DNA of 64,000 nt from Crocinitomicaceae bacterium (GCA_023957475.1 JAMLHA010000012.1:40940-104939); one strand, 5' to 3'; numbered from the stretch's first letter, positions 1 through 10,231 are shown. The notes: generated by a model not told the origin, from the letters alone. Program-made: numbers and translations.

Positions 1-2
1 TA

Positions 3-1748
3 ATGACTATTGGAACATCTATCAATCACAATGACAATGATTGTTCGGTTAACATTAATGCCAATGCAGTGGCTTTGATATCAAATTCTTCTTTAAATGA
101 TGAAGCTAAATTTATTGATTTTAATGGGCAAGTAATTTATACTGAAATTAATTCAACTGGTGCTGTAAACTGGCAACCAAACTTTGTGATGACAGGATTT
201 AATGTACAATCGGATTATAATTGTGTTAATGGAAATATGTTGAATTCTTTTGCAATGCCTAATGATGTCTATAAAATAATTTGTGAACAAGATACTATGT
301 ATAATCCAATTATTTTAGTACAAGAACCCTTGAATTTTACACCATGTGTTTACAAATCTGTAGAAGGTTTTATATATGTTGATAACAATGGTGATTGTAT
401 CAATAATTCAGGTGATGTTGGAATAACCTACATAACGCCAGTTATTAATGGGAATTATATCTACGACCCTTTTCAAAATCCATTTTCTAATGGAAATGCG
501 AATGGAAATTATAAATTTTTTGTTCAAGAAAATCATTTAATTGATTATACCGTTAGCATACCATCCATCTATGCTTTTGTTTTTCCAGCTAGTCCTTGTT
601 TTCAAACTAGTTATTCGTTTACAAATCTACCACAAACTGGTGTTGATTTTCCTTTGCAATGCGCTGATTTTGATACACATGTTCAATATTATTCTACTCC
701 GGCACGTCCTGCAATTCCATTCACATTATCACCTCGAGTTTTTAATATTGGTTGTGATGCTGTTTCAGGAACGTTAAAACTAAAATTAGACCAAAATGTT
801 ACCTATAATTCCACGCTTAGTTCTCATCCTGCTGACTACATAAATGGCGATACCTTGGTTTGGAATTTTACGAATCTGAACAACTTGGCAAATAATACTC
901 CTTATTTTGATCAGTTTTTGGGAGGAATCCACCTAACCCCTTCCCTTTCTGTTAATATTGGTGATACACTTTGGTTTGATTTGAGTACTTCAGTTGCAAC
1001 TGGTGATGTAAATCCTGCAAACAACCATTTGCATTTTGGCATTCCAATTGTTAATTCGTTTGATCCAAATATTAAAGAAGTTTCACCAAAAGGAGTTGGA
1101 ATTGAAGGACTTATTCCTATGGAAACAGAAGCACTTACATACACCATTCACTTTCAAAACACTGGAACAGCCGAAGCGATAAATATATTTGTATTAGACA
1201 CATTGACGGCTTCAATTGATCCGAAATCTTTGCAAATATTAGCGAATAGTCACAACATGACTCCAACTTGGATTAATGACTCTGTTGTAAAGTTTAATTT
1301 CCCTAATATTCATTTAGCAGATAGTTCAAGTAACGAACCTGAAAGTCATGGTTTTGTGCGATTTAAAGTGAATTTAAAAGATAATTTACCTATTGGGACA
1401 ATCATCAAAAATAAAGCAGCCATTTATTTTGATACAAACGAGCCAGTTATCACTAATTTTACTACCAACAAATTAGCAAATGATTTATCTGTTTCAAAAA
1501 TTGAAAAATTAAATGATATTTCTGTTTTCCCAAATCCGGCAAAAGATTATGTAATTATCCGTTTTTTTGAGCAAATCAACGGTACAATTGAGCTATTTGA
1601 CTTAACTGGTAAGAATGTTTATACTGAAGAAGTAAAGCAAATCAGCCAAAAACAAATTGATGTCAAGCAGTTACAAAATGGCGTTTATATCTACCAAATT
1701 AAAGCCAATAATGGGCAAAGAAAAAGTGGCAAATTGATTATAAATTAA
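3..1748 (+). CDS. T9SS type A sorting-domain secreted protein (5' end outside window)
   Basis: This is the C-terminal part of a large secreted protein; the frame is open at the window edge, so the ATG at base 3 is probably internal. The first ~350 residues look like extracellular beta-rich sequence with no clear family. About residues 350-490 (from FDPNIKEVSPKG to YFDTNEPVITN) match the conserved DUF7619-type repeat often found just before Bacteroidota sorting signals. The last ~75 residues, starting near ISVFPNPAKDYV and ending in KSGKLIIN, form a type A C-terminal sorting domain, which family knowledge links to export by the type IX secretion system and attachment or release at the cell surface. 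The substrate or function is unknown. An intrinsic terminator follows. The domain call is firm, the start is not. Confidence 0.85.
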   Translation: MTIGTSINHNDNDCSVNINANAVALISNSSLNDEAKFIDFNGQVIYTEINSTGAVNWQPNFVMTGFNVQSDYNCVNGNMLNSFAMPNDVYKIICEQDTMYNPIILVQEPLNFTPCVYKSVEGFIYVDNNGDCINNSGDVGITYITPVINGNYIYDPFQNPFSNGNANGNYKFFVQENHLIDYTVSIPSIYAFVFPASPCFQTSYSFTNLPQTGVDFPLQCADFDTHVQYYSTPARPAIPFTLSPRVFNIGCDAVSGTLKLKLDQNVTYNSTLSSHPADYINGDTLVWNFTNLNNLANNTPYFDQFLGGIHLTPSLSVNIGDTLWFDLSTSVATGDVNPANNHLHFGIPIVNSFDPNIKEVSPKGVGIEGLIPMETEALTYTIHFQNTGTAEAINIFVLDTLTASIDPKSLQILANSHNMTPTWINDSVVKFNFPNIHLADSSSNEPESHGFVRFKVNLKDNLPIGTIIKNKAAIYFDTNEPVITNFTTNKLANDLSVSKIEKLNDISVFPNPAKDYVIIRFFEQINGTIELFDLTGKNVYTEEVKQISQKQIDVKQLQNGVYIYQIKANNGQRKSGKLIIN

Positions 1749-1774
1749 AATTAAAAATTTGTTTTTATTGTTTT

Positions 1775-1809
1775 AGAGGTTGGCAAAAAATTTGTTAACC
1801 TCTTTTTTT
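1775..1809 (+). terminator. Intrinsic terminator after the T9SS cargo gene
   Basis: AGAGGTT at 1775-1781 pairs with AACCTCT at 1797-1803, the stem can extend inward through CAAA/TTTG, and a run of T follows. Confidence 0.8.
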
Positions 1810-1898
1810 GTGATTATAATTGTGTTTATCCTAGTGTTTTTTTGAGAAAATACGTTAAAAACACTCTGATTTAATTAATGACATCTCATAAGAAACAT

Positions 1899-1906
1899 TA
1901 AATTTG
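1899..1906 (+). promoter_or_regulatory. TAnnTTTG -7 promoter element before the LptF/G gene
   Basis: TAAATTTG fits the Bacteroidota -7 box and lies 14 bases before the TTG start at 1921, which implies a very short leader. No clear -33 TTG is seen at the usual distance. Confidence 0.4.
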
Positions 1907-1920
1907 CAAGAAAAACACTT

Positions 1921-3396
1921 TTGAAGAGATTAACGGTTTTTAGTATTCGTTCTTTTATAGGTCCTTTTATTGTGACCTTTGCTATAGCCATGTTTATTCT
2001 TATCATGCAATTTTTTTGGAAATACATTGATGATTTAATGGGCAAAGGAATCGAAACAATTTACATTCTTGAATTGCTTTTTTATGTTTCGGCGAGTTTA
2101 ATACCATTAGCGTTGCCATTGGCAATGTTGCTTTCGTCCATCATGACCTTGGGGAATTTAGCTGAATTTAATGAGTTAACAGCTTTAAAATCAAGTGGCT
2201 TGTCTTTGTATCGAATTTTAAGACCATTGACGGTAATAGTATTGATTTTGGCTTTTTCTACGTTTTTATTTGCCAATTATGTGATTCCTGTAGCCAATTA
2301 CAAATGGCGTTCTCTGATTTATGATTTTCAAAATACCAAGATAGCTTCTATTATTGTTCCAGGCGTTTACACTAAAGAAATTGATGGCTATGCAATTAAG
2401 GCAAATAAAAAAAATGCCGATGGTTCGATGGAAGGAATTACTATTCACGATAAAACAAAGCCGAACGAATTAAAAATTGTAAAAGCTAAAAAAGGAACAC
2501 TTTATAAATCCGATAATGGCAAATACTTGTTTTTTAACTTAAAAAACGGCATTATCGTTGAAGAATTGGCTACCTACCCTCCTACTTTTGATGGACAAGG
2601 AAACCGCAATCCGGATACATTTGAAAAGCGAGAAACACGACGTTCCACATTTGATGAAGCAACTTATAAAGTTGATTTAATTGGGTTTACAATGGATCGT
2701 GGTGACGATGAATCGTTCAAAGATGATTATGAAATGTTGACTGTTTTTCAGATTCACGATGCACTTGATTCAATGAAGCGAAAAATAGGCTCAACAATGA
2801 ATGGGTTTGTGGCAAGTACCGAAAATAGTCACGAATATTTTCAAGCTACAAATTATCGGAAATTAGCCGATTCCTTAAGACAAGAAGAAGCGGATACTGC
2901 CTCTACTCGATTGATTGTAGATGAAATGACAGCTTCTGAAAAACGTATGGTTTACGAGGCGGCAATTTTAAAGATTGATAACCGAATTAATTCAATGTCA
3001 GTACAATTCCAGTACCTTGACGCATTGAATCGAAATTCCAATAGGTATTGGGTAGAATTTCACCGAAAATTTGCGCTGACTTACGCCATTGTTGTGCTAT
3101 TCTTTGTTGGAGCTCCACTTGGAGCAATTGTCCGTAAAGGTGGTTTTGGTGCTCCTGTTGTTATTGCAGCATTGTTGTTTATGCTCTATTTTATATTGAT
3201 AACTATTGGTGAAAGCCTTGTTGAATCGGATGCCTTAACTCCTTTTTGGGGCATGTGGTTTTCATCGGTTGTGTTGACACCAATTGCTATATTCTTAATG
3301 TATGCGGCAGCAAATGATTTGCCAATTGCATCGAAAGAAACATGGGCAAAATTGTTTAGAATACGTAGTTTTAAACGCAAAAAGACGCAAGCATAA
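1921..3396 (+). CDS. LptF/LptG family permease (LPS export)
   Basis: This 491-residue inner-membrane protein belongs to the YjgP/YjgQ family, whose members are the transmembrane subunits of the LptBFG ABC transporter that extracts LPS from the inner membrane. The N-terminal stretch SFIGPFIVTFAIAMFILIMQ followed by WKYIDDLMGKG is a family hallmark. Three membrane segments precede a large periplasmic domain (about residues 130-370, with a charged helical insertion near 250-340), and three more segments lie at the C terminus (FALTYAIVVLFFVGAPLGAI onwards). The start is TTG: the conserved first transmembrane segment begins within ten residues of it and no upstream ATG fits. Whether it is the LptF or the LptG type cannot be decided here. 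The downstream glycosyltransferases suit an envelope-glycan neighbourhood. Confidence 0.9.
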   Translation: MKRLTVFSIRSFIGPFIVTFAIAMFILIMQFFWKYIDDLMGKGIETIYILELLFYVSASLIPLALPLAMLLSSIMTLGNLAEFNELTALKSSGLSLYRILRPLTVIVLILAFSTFLFANYVIPVANYKWRSLIYDFQNTKIASIIVPGVYTKEIDGYAIKANKKNADGSMEGITIHDKTKPNELKIVKAKKGTLYKSDNGKYLFFNLKNGIIVEELATYPPTFDGQGNRNPDTFEKRETRRSTFDEATYKVDLIGFTMDRGDDESFKDDYEMLTVFQIHDALDSMKRKIGSTMNGFVASTENSHEYFQATNYRKLADSLRQEEADTASTRLIVDEMTASEKRMVYEAAILKIDNRINSMSVQFQYLDALNRNSNRYWVEFHRKFALTYAIVVLFFVGAPLGAIVRKGGFGAPVVIAALLFMLYFILITIGESLVESDALTPFWGMWFSSVVLTPIAIFLMYAAANDLPIASKETWAKLFRIRSFKRKKTQA

Positions 3397-3406
3397 GGAA
3401 AAATAC

Positions 3407-3414
3407 TATTTTTG
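3407..3414 (+). promoter_or_regulatory. TAnnTTTG -7 element before the glycosyltransferase operon
   Basis: TATTTTTG lies 16 bases before the ATG at 3431. It could give the three glycosyltransferase genes their own promoter. No -33 match was found. Confidence 0.35.
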
Positions 3415-3430
3415 AAGTTTCAATCGAAAT

Positions 3431-4516
3431 ATGGAAAAAATTAACGAATTAGAAATACATACTGACTGCATCCATTTTAGAGGAGATTTACCTTGTAAAC
3501 CACATAAAAAACACGGTTATCATTGCAAGGATTGTCCTGCTTACCAAAAAATAGAAACAAGAATATTAATCGTTAAACTTGGAGCTATCGGTGATGTAAT
3601 TCGCACCACTCCATTGTTGAGAAGAATAAGAAAAGAATATCCCAATGCCAAAATTACATGGGTAACGCATACACCATCTATTTTGCCTGCTGATGCTGTG
3701 GATGAGATTTTGAAATACGATTTTAAATCCATTTTATACATCCAACAAGTGCAGTTTGATGTGTTTTTTAATTTGGACAAAGACAAAGATGCTTGTGCGC
3801 TGTCGCTGACAATTAACGCAAAAGAAAAATTTGGATATACACTTTACAACGGTGTTCCTTATCCAATGAATGACTTGGCAAATCATAAGTATTCTACTGG
3901 TTTATTTGACGATATCAGTAAATCAAATACCAAATCCTATGTTCAAGAAATCTTTGAAATGGTTGGATGGCAATTCAATGGCGAAGAATATGTCTTTGAA
4001 AACCATGAACAAGATGGGTACACATGGAATTTAGATAAAAGTAAAAAATTAGTTGGACTAAATACAGGATGTGGTGATCGCTGGACAACTCGTTTATGGG
4101 CTGATGCCAATTGGATTCAACTCATTCAACTTTTACAAGCAAAAGGTTATGAACCCGTATTGTTGGGTGGCGAACAAGAACATCAAAAAAATTCGGAATT
4201 AGCAAAACAAACTGGTGCTTTGTATTTAGGTCATTTCAGTTTGCCGCAATTTATAAACTTAATTTATCAAATGGACATCGTAGTTACGCAAGTTACGATG
4301 GCTATGCACATTACTGTTGCTCTACAAAAGAAAATTGTTTTGATGAACAATATTTTCAATCCACATGAATTTGAGTTGTATGGCAGAGGTGTAATTGTAG
4401 AACCAACAAAAGTATGCGATTGTTACTTTGACGGGACTTGTATTCACGGAGAATCTTGTATGAAAGATATTTCACCTGAAGTTATTTTGGAAGAAGTTTC
4501 AAAGCAACTTGACTAA
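3431..4516 (+). CDS. Glycosyltransferase family 9 (heptosyltransferase-like)
   Basis: This 361-residue protein resembles ADP-heptose:LPS heptosyltransferases (GT9, GT-B fold). The Rossmann start is ILIVKLGAIGDVIRTTPLL (about residues 46-64), and the donor side has GLNTGCGDRWTTRLW and VLLGGEQE, followed by the QVTMAMHITVAL helix. It probably transfers a heptose-like or other sugar to an LPS core or related glycan at the inner face of the inner membrane. Unlike E. coli WaaC/WaaF it has an N-terminal Cys/His-rich stretch (Cys at about 13, 22, 31, 35) and a second Cys group near the C terminus (KVCDCYFDGTCIHGESC), which might bind a metal. Its TAA overlaps the next ATG (TAATG), implying translational coupling. 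The sugar specificity is not known. Confidence 0.88.
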   Translation: MEKINELEIHTDCIHFRGDLPCKPHKKHGYHCKDCPAYQKIETRILIVKLGAIGDVIRTTPLLRRIRKEYPNAKITWVTHTPSILPADAVDEILKYDFKSILYIQQVQFDVFFNLDKDKDACALSLTINAKEKFGYTLYNGVPYPMNDLANHKYSTGLFDDISKSNTKSYVQEIFEMVGWQFNGEEYVFENHEQDGYTWNLDKSKKLVGLNTGCGDRWTTRLWADANWIQLIQLLQAKGYEPVLLGGEQEHQKNSELAKQTGALYLGHFSLPQFINLIYQMDIVVTQVTMAMHITVALQKKIVLMNNIFNPHEFELYGRGVIVEPTKVCDCYFDGTCIHGESCMKDISPEVILEEVSKQLD

Positions 4517-5706
4517 TGAAGGTCCTGCAACTGACATATAGAGTACCTTTTCCGCCGACTGATGGTGGAGCGATTGGAATCTATAATATCACAAAAGGAT
4601 TGTCGGATAATGGTTGCGAAATAGATTTAATTGCCATCAATACCCCCAAGCATACACAGCCAGCAGATGCTATGTTGGGTATGGTAAACAAGCAAGTTGA
4701 TGTGTTTGTTGATACTTCAATTTCTGTGTTTAAATTGATTCGAAATGTTTTGTTTCGTTCTATTCCCTACAACATTGAACGTTTTATTTCAAAAGCTGTA
4801 AGCGATGAATTAAAGCAACTTTTAACAGAGAATAATTACGATTTTATTCAAATCGAAGGCGCATTTGTAGCGTATTACATTGATGAAATCAAAAAACAAA
4901 CCACTGCACCAATTATTGTTCGAACGCACAATATTGAATACGTCATTTGGGAACGATTATCGCTTAATGAATCCAATTGGATCAAACGGTATTTTTATGG
5001 GCATTTGGCAAAAAGACTAAAGAGGTTTGAATCCGTCTATTACAATAAAGCAGATGGTATTGCTGCAATCACAGAAGAAGATAAAGAACGCTTGCAGGGG
5101 TTAAATGTAACGACTCCAATTGAAGTGATTCCAGCAGGAGTTCAATTAAATTCATTTAAATTAAAAATTGAACAAAAGAATGATACTGTGTTTTCAATCA
5201 GCGCATTAGATTGGATACCAAACATTGAAGGATTGAATTGGTTTTTTGAAACTATTTGGAATGGAGTATTGGAAAGAAAGCCCTCGGTTCAATTGCATAT
5301 TGCTGGTAAATCAACGCCAGATTGGTTGTTAAACACCAATTATCCAAACACGACTATTCACGGTTTTGTTGATGATGCAGCAGTGTTTAAACAAACTTAT
5401 CAATTGATGTTGGTACCACTTCTTTCGGGTGGTGGAATGCGTGTTAAAATTGTAGAAGGTTTGGCATTGGGTAAGTGTATAATTAGCACTACCATTGGTG
5501 CGGAAGGGATTGATTATTCGGATAGAAAAAATATCGTAATAGCAGATACGCCAGAAGAATGGATTGATGCAATTTGCTATTATTTAGAGCACCAAAATGA
5601 GCGAATGGCTATTGAAGCAAATGCACTTGATTTGGCAAATTCTCATTATGAAAACAAAGCGGTAACAAAAAAATACATAGATTTATTCTCAAAAATTAAA
5701 CAATAG
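4516..5706 (+). CDS. Glycosyltransferase family 4 (group 1)
   Basis: This 396-residue GT-B glycosyltransferase starts with LQLTYRVPFPPTDGGAIGIYN, the typical N-terminal acceptor-domain strand and Gly-rich loop. The middle motif RTHNIEYVIWERL and the C-terminal half (SALDWIPNIEGLNWF, LHIAGKSTPDWL, LMLVPLLSGGGMRVKIVEGLALGKCIISTTIGAEGI) fit GT4 enzymes that use nucleotide-sugar donors with retention. The E in KIVEGLALG is in the position of the EX7E motif. It is one base overlapped with the GT9 gene upstream and with the GTG start downstream, so the three are likely one transcript acting on the same surface glycan. Substrate is unknown. Confidence 0.88.
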   Translation: MKVLQLTYRVPFPPTDGGAIGIYNITKGLSDNGCEIDLIAINTPKHTQPADAMLGMVNKQVDVFVDTSISVFKLIRNVLFRSIPYNIERFISKAVSDELKQLLTENNYDFIQIEGAFVAYYIDEIKKQTTAPIIVRTHNIEYVIWERLSLNESNWIKRYFYGHLAKRLKRFESVYYNKADGIAAITEEDKERLQGLNVTTPIEVIPAGVQLNSFKLKIEQKNDTVFSISALDWIPNIEGLNWFFETIWNGVLERKPSVQLHIAGKSTPDWLLNTNYPNTTIHGFVDDAAVFKQTYQLMLVPLLSGGGMRVKIVEGLALGKCIISTTIGAEGIDYSDRKNIVIADTPEEWIDAICYYLEHQNERMAIEANALDLANSHYENKAVTKKYIDLFSKIKQ

Positions 5707-6860
5707 TGAGTGAATTGCCATCGTTAGTCATTGTTTTATCCCGATTTCCTTATCCATTGGAGAAAGGAGATAAATTGCGCTCTTATTATCAGATTAGGGA
5801 GTTAACAAATAGGTATGCGATTCATCTTATAGCTATTAGCGATGTTGTTGTAAAAGAATCGGATGTTAAGGAATTGGAGCAATATTGCAAGACAATCACG
5901 ATTTATAAAATCTCGAAATGGTCTATTTTGTTCAATTCAAGCATGGCATTGTTGGGCAATAAACCGATTCAAGTGGGGTACTTTTACAATTATTTCATTT
6001 ATCGAAAAATTCAAAAGCAACTTGAAAAAATAAAGCCAACTCATATCTTTTCGCAATTAATTAGAACAACAGAATATACCAAAAACTACTTAGATTGCCC
6101 AAAAACACTTGATTACATGGATGCTTTTTCAAAAGGTTTTGAACGACGAGCAGAAAAAGCTCCTTGGTATTCGAAATGGTTCTATGAATTGGAACATCGA
6201 CGATTATTGGTGTATGAGCGAATTATGTTTGATTATTTTGATAAAAAAACAATCATTTCCGAGCAAGATAAACGGTATATTTTTCATCCTGAAAGAGAAA
6301 AGATTATTTGTGTACCAAATGGCATTGATGAATCTTTTTTTGAATCAAATAATCGTAAAAAAGAGTACGATTTTGTATTTGTTGGCAACATGAATTATCC
6401 TCCCAATATTGAAGCTGTAACCTACATCATCAAAGAAATATTGCCAACATTTTCAAGTTCAAAATTTTTAATTGCTGGAGCAAATCCTCATCCAAAATTG
6501 AAGCGATTGGCTGAGCAAAACCCAATGATTACAGTTTCTGGTTGGATGGAAGATATTCGAGATGCCTATGCCAGTGCAAAAGTATTTTTGGCTCCAATGA
6601 AAACGGGTACAGGAATGCAAAATAAGTTACTGGAAGCAATGGCAATGGGACTTCCGTGCATCACTTCTACCCTAGCCAATAATGCCATTGGAGCAGTTAA
6701 TAAAGAATCAATTGTTGTGTGTGATTCCACAGAAACGGCTATTATAGCTCTTAATCTGCTGTTGCAGAATGAGTCAGAAAGAACACGTATTGGTCAAGCA
6801 GGAAGTGAATTTGTGAAACAACATTTCAGTTGGGAAACATCCACTAAAAAATTAATCTAA
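5706..6860 (+). CDS. Glycosyltransferase family 4 (group 1), second copy
   Basis: This 384-residue GT-B glycosyltransferase is related in plan to the preceding gene: VIVLSRFPYPLEKGDKLRSY at the N terminus, VFVGNMNYPPNIEAV and FLIAGANPHPKL in the donor domain, and APMKTGTGMQNKLLEAMAMG carrying the donor-binding Glu. Translation starts at GTG 5706, which overlaps the TAG of the previous gene. The C terminus stops soon after the final SWETSTKKLI helix and overlaps the 3' end of the convergent transglycosylase gene by nine bases, so the tail may be slightly shorter than usual. It likely adds another sugar to the same glycan as its two upstream neighbours. Confidence 0.87.
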   Translation: MSELPSLVIVLSRFPYPLEKGDKLRSYYQIRELTNRYAIHLIAISDVVVKESDVKELEQYCKTITIYKISKWSILFNSSMALLGNKPIQVGYFYNYFIYRKIQKQLEKIKPTHIFSQLIRTTEYTKNYLDCPKTLDYMDAFSKGFERRAEKAPWYSKWFYELEHRRLLVYERIMFDYFDKKTIISEQDKRYIFHPEREKIICVPNGIDESFFESNNRKKEYDFVFVGNMNYPPNIEAVTYIIKEILPTFSSSKFLIAGANPHPKLKRLAEQNPMITVSGWMEDIRDAYASAKVFLAPMKTGTGMQNKLLEAMAMGLPCITSTLANNAIGAVNKESIVVCDSTETAIIALNLLLQNESERTRIGQAGSEFVKQHFSWETSTKKLI

Positions 6861-7820
6861 ATTTTCTGCCAAATCCTTTTCATTGCTACAAGAGTGAATG
6901 TAATCGCAATTGGAGTGGATTAAATTATCCAAAATTAACTGAGAAGCCAATGCCAATTGTGAGTAATTCTGTGAATTGTTTCCAAAATTAGCAGCTGTTG
7001 TTTGCCACAATCGAGTTATAATGTCTTGTCCAGCTCTTTCTGGGTTGATTTTATCAATTGCAGCAGCAACATTTAATGCACCAGCATGATAGACATGAAG
7101 CACTAATAAGCGAAACCAAATATCTGTTTCTTGGTACTTTAATCCATATTTTGCAACAATCTTTCTTGCTTCGGGAATGCAAACACGTTTTAATAAGTTT
7201 GATGCAGCAAAAGCTGAGCGGTCAAAATCTTTACGTTCATCAACGGTTTTGTTGACGATTAAACCTTGATTTCGAGCTACACCAGGCATTAATTGAAACG
7301 CACCATAAGCACCAGCAATTGATTTTTTAAGTTGCCCCGGAGATTCTATTAATAAGATTGCTTGAGCATACCACGGGTCAACGTTGTTTTTTTCAAAAGC
7401 TTCTATTCCTTTAGATAAACTTGGGTAAACAGCATTGAATTTGTAAAAATCGCTTTTTCCGGTAGTAACAAATATTTTTTCGACTGAATCTAATCCAAAA
7501 GCCAAGCGCAAACTATCTCTATAATTTGATTTTTGCAAGTCGGATTGGCTATTCCATGCTTTTAATGAGGTTTTTTTCAATATCTGACGAGAAGATGCGA
7601 CATTGATAATGCACGAATCAGGAGGGAGTTTCATGATTTCCATCCAAAATTTTGCTTGTGGCAACTCACTCCAGCGTTCTTGATATAATTTTGAAGCGTC
7701 AATTAGAATAGTGTACTCATTATTTTGTACAACTTCAATTTTTTCATGTTCATAGGAAGTTTGACTGCAAGAATAAAATGCAATTAAACCACAAAATGGT
7801 ATAAAAAATAAGGAGCGCAT
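6852..7820 (-). CDS. Lytic transglycosylase (SLT domain) lipoprotein
   Basis: The 322-residue product has a lipoprotein signal (FFIPFCGLIAFYSC, Cys about residue 18), so it is probably anchored in the outer or inner membrane facing the periplasm. About residues 140-290 form an SLT-type lysozyme-like domain: the catalytic Glu is in AILLIESPG, followed by AGAYGAFQLMPGVARNQGL and the VYHAGALNV segment that replaces the usual AYNAG. It would cleave peptidoglycan glycan strands to 1,6-anhydro-muropeptides. The nearby anmK (10285-11376) handles anhydro-MurNAc, so the pair may serve cell-wall turnover and recycling. The first ~130 residues are not recognised. Confidence 0.85.
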   Translation of the reverse strand: MRSLFFIPFCGLIAFYSCSQTSYEHEKIEVVQNNEYTILIDASKLYQERWSELPQAKFWMEIMKLPPDSCIINVASSRQILKKTSLKAWNSQSDLQKSNYRDSLRLAFGLDSVEKIFVTTGKSDFYKFNAVYPSLSKGIEAFEKNNVDPWYAQAILLIESPGQLKKSIAGAYGAFQLMPGVARNQGLIVNKTVDERKDFDRSAFAASNLLKRVCIPEARKIVAKYGLKYQETDIWFRLLVLHVYHAGALNVAAAIDKINPERAGQDIITRLWQTTAANFGNNSQNYSQLALASQLILDNLIHSNCDYIHSCSNEKDLAENLD

Positions 7821-7998
7821 GTTTTATTAGTTTTAGCTGATAATAAAATTAAGTACTATTTTTTAAATTTCAAAGCAATTTGTTTAAAATTTTACACAAT
7901 TTGTTTTTGATAAACCAATCTATCGGTCAATTGCCCATTTTTTCAATCAAAAATTTACTTCTTTTAAACACTTACAAATAATGTGCCTAAATATTTTA

Positions 7999-8006
7999 TA
8001 TATTTG
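7999..8006 (+). promoter_or_regulatory. TAnnTTTG -7 element before epimerase-glyA
   Basis: TATATTTG lies 25 bases before the ATG at 8032 within the 211-bp gap after the divergent transglycosylase gene. No good -33 partner is visible. Confidence 0.4.
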
Positions 8007-8031
8007 ACAAAAATTAACCAAACAATTGACA

Positions 8032-8955
8032 ATGCACATACTTATAACAGGAGGCGCTGGTTTTATTGGTAGCAACTTGACTAAACGATTAGTAGACGAG
8101 GGACATACTGTAACAGTGATAGATAATTTACTGAGAGGAAATAAAATTGATTCATCTACTTTTGAAAAAATAAAATTTATTAAAGGTGATGTTCGTGACT
8201 TTGATACTGTATTAAACGCTAGTAAAGGATGTGACATTGTTGTTCATTTTGCAGCAATTTTAGGCGTGGATATCGTTGCCGATAACCCTGTAGATACAAT
8301 GGATACAGAAGTGATTGGTACAAGAAATGTTATTCTTGCATCGCAAATAAATAACATCAAGAAAATCATGTACGCTTCTACAAGTGGTATTTACGGTCAC
8401 TCGGCTATTGGAAACGCTTTAACAGAAGAGGTGCTTGTTGATCCAAGAACTTCGTATGCTATGGCGAAGCGTTACAATGAAATTTATTTAGCGTCACACC
8501 ACGAAGAAAAAGGAATTGATGCAATCGCTGTACGTTTTTTTAATGTTTATGGGCACAATCAAGATAATCGCATGGTGGTGCCTCGTTTCTTTGAACAAGC
8601 TACAAAAGGAGAAGCGTTAACTGTTTTTGGAACTGGAAAACAAACACGTGATTTTACTTACATTGACGATACAGTTGAAGCTTGTGTGCGACTTTTGAAT
8701 ACAAAAGGATTTCATATCGTAAACATTGCCAATGAGCACGAATGGTGTATTGATGATGTTGCAAAAGAAATTGTTGAAATTACGGGCTCATCTTCCGAAA
8801 CATCATTTATTGATGCACCTAAGAAACGATACGATTACGAGGTTGAGCGAAGAGTTGGTAGTTCTGATAAATTATTTGAATTAACAGGTTATAGACCGAA
8901 TACAAGCCTCAGCGAAGGATTAAAAAAAATATATAAAATAAATTACAATAAATAA
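8032..8955 (+). CDS. NAD-dependent epimerase/dehydratase (extended SDR)
   Basis: This protein of about 307 residues is an extended short-chain dehydrogenase acting on nucleotide sugars. The NAD-binding motif GGAGFIGSN is at the extreme N terminus, the acidic residue after strand 2 is in VIDNLLRG, and the catalytic YxxxK is in [10 protein letters not shown] with the upstream Ser in [26 protein letters not shown] is typical of UDP-glucose 4-epimerase-like enzymes. I chose ATG 8032 rather than the TTG six bases upstream because the Rossmann strand begins immediately. The exact sugar is not clear. The glyA start follows one base after the stop, so they are probably cotranscribed, with no obvious metabolic link. 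Confidence 0.87.
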   Translation: MHILITGGAGFIGSNLTKRLVDEGHTVTVIDNLLRGNKIDSSTFEKIKFIKGDVRDFDTVLNASKGCDIVVHFAAILGVDIVADNPVDTMDTEVIGTRNVILASQINNIKKIMYASTSGIYGHSAIGNALTEEVLVDPRTSYAMAKRYNEIYLASHHEEKGIDAIAVRFFNVYGHNQDNRMVVPRFFEQATKGEALTVFGTGKQTRDFTYIDDTVEACVRLLNTKGFHIVNIANEHEWCIDDVAKEIVEITGSSSETSFIDAPKKRYDYEVERRVGSSDKLFELTGYRPNTSLSEGLKKIYKINYNK

Positions 8956-8956
8956 T

Positions 8957-10231
8957 ATGGCTAGAGATAATGAAATTTTCAATTTAATTGAAGAGGAAAA
9001 ACACCGTCAAATTAATGGAATTGAATTGATTGCATCTGAAAACTTTGTAAGCGAAGAAGTAATGCAAGCAATGGGAAGTGTGTTGACAAATAAATATGCA
9101 GAAGGATATCCTGGTAAAAGATATTATGGTGGTTGCCAAGTTGTTGATAAAGTTGAACAATTAGCAATTGACCGTTTGTGTAAACTATTTAATATTTCAT
9201 GGGCAAACGTGCAACCTCACTCAGGTTCTCAAGCCAATGTTTCTGTTTATGCAGCTTGTATTCAACCGGGCGATAAAATTTTAGGGTTCGATTTATCGCA
9301 TGGTGGCCATTTAACGCATGGTTCTCCGGTTAACTTTTCTGGTAAATTGTACAAAACATCATTTTATGGCGTCAATAAGGATACAGAATTGATTGATTAC
9401 GATATGATGGAAGAAGTAGCTCGTCGAGAAAAACCGAAAATGATTATTTGTGGCGCTTCTGCTTATAGCCGTGATTGGGATTATGTACGCATTCGTAAAA
9501 TTGCTGATGAAGTTGGTGCATTGGTATTAGCGGATATCTCCCACCCTGCTGGATTGATTGCTGCTGGTTTGTTGAGCGACCCATTTGATCATTGTCAGAT
9601 TGTGACATCAACAACGCACAAAACATTGCGTGGACCAAGAGGTGGTGTGATTATGATGCGAAATAATATCGATAATCCTTTTGGATTGAAATGGAACAAT
9701 GGTAACTTGAAATCAATGGGAGCTTTGTTGGATGCATCTGTTTTTCCAGGTAATCAAGGTGGACCGTTGGAACACGTAATTGCTTCTAAAGCAGTGGCTT
9801 TTGGTGAAGCGTTGACAGATAATTACAAAACGTATATGAAGCAAGTTCAAACAAATGCCCGTTTAATGGCTGCTGAATTTGTAAAAAAAGGATACAAAAT
9901 TATTTCTGGAGGCACAGACAATCACTGCATGTTGATTGATTTGCGCTCAAAAGGATTGAATGGAAAAGATGCTGAAAACGCATTGGTTAAAGCTGATATA
10001 ACCGTGAATAAAAACATGGTGCCATTTGATACAGAATCTCCGTTTGTTACTTCTGGTATTCGTGTTGGAACACCAGCAATCACTTCAAGAGGTGTGAAAG
10101 AAAATGAAATTCCGACAATCGTAGATTTGATGGATAAAGTATTGATGAATATGAACAACGATACAGTTATCGAATCGGTTAAAAAAGACGTTGTTGCATT
10201 GATGGGGAATAGACCATTGCACGTTGATTAA
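8957..10231 (+). CDS. glyA: Serine hydroxymethyltransferase
   Basis: The 424-residue product is a PLP enzyme that interconverts serine and glycine with tetrahydrofolate, feeding one-carbon units to purine and thymidylate synthesis in the cytoplasm. Family marks are [20 protein letters not shown] at the N terminus, [16 protein letters not shown], and the PLP-lysine motif [13 protein letters not shown] near residue 223. Length is normal for bacterial SHMT. It follows the epimerase gene with a one-base gap and is followed by an intrinsic terminator. The thyA and folA genes at 61-62 kb use the same one-carbon pool. Confidence 0.97.
   Translation: MARDNEIFNLIEEEKHRQINGIELIASENFVSEEVMQAMGSVLTNKYAEGYPGKRYYGGCQVVDKVEQLAIDRLCKLFNISWANVQPHSGSQANVSVYAACIQPGDKILGFDLSHGGHLTHGSPVNFSGKLYKTSFYGVNKDTELIDYDMMEEVARREKPKMIICGASAYSRDWDYVRIRKIADEVGALVLADISHPAGLIAAGLLSDPFDHCQIVTSTTHKTLRGPRGGVIMMRNNIDNPFGLKWNNGNLKSMGALLDASVFPGNQGGPLEHVIASKAVAFGEALTDNYKTYMKQVQTNARLMAAEFVKKGYKIISGGTDNHCMLIDLRSKGLNGKDAENALVKADITVNKNMVPFDTESPFVTSGIRVGTPAITSRGVKENEIPTIVDLMDKVLMNMNNDTVIESVKKDVVALMGNRPLHVD

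Noticed and set aside
541..777. Out-of-frame open frame inside the T9SS cargo gene
   Set aside because: It has no conserved content and lies wholly within a recognised coding frame.
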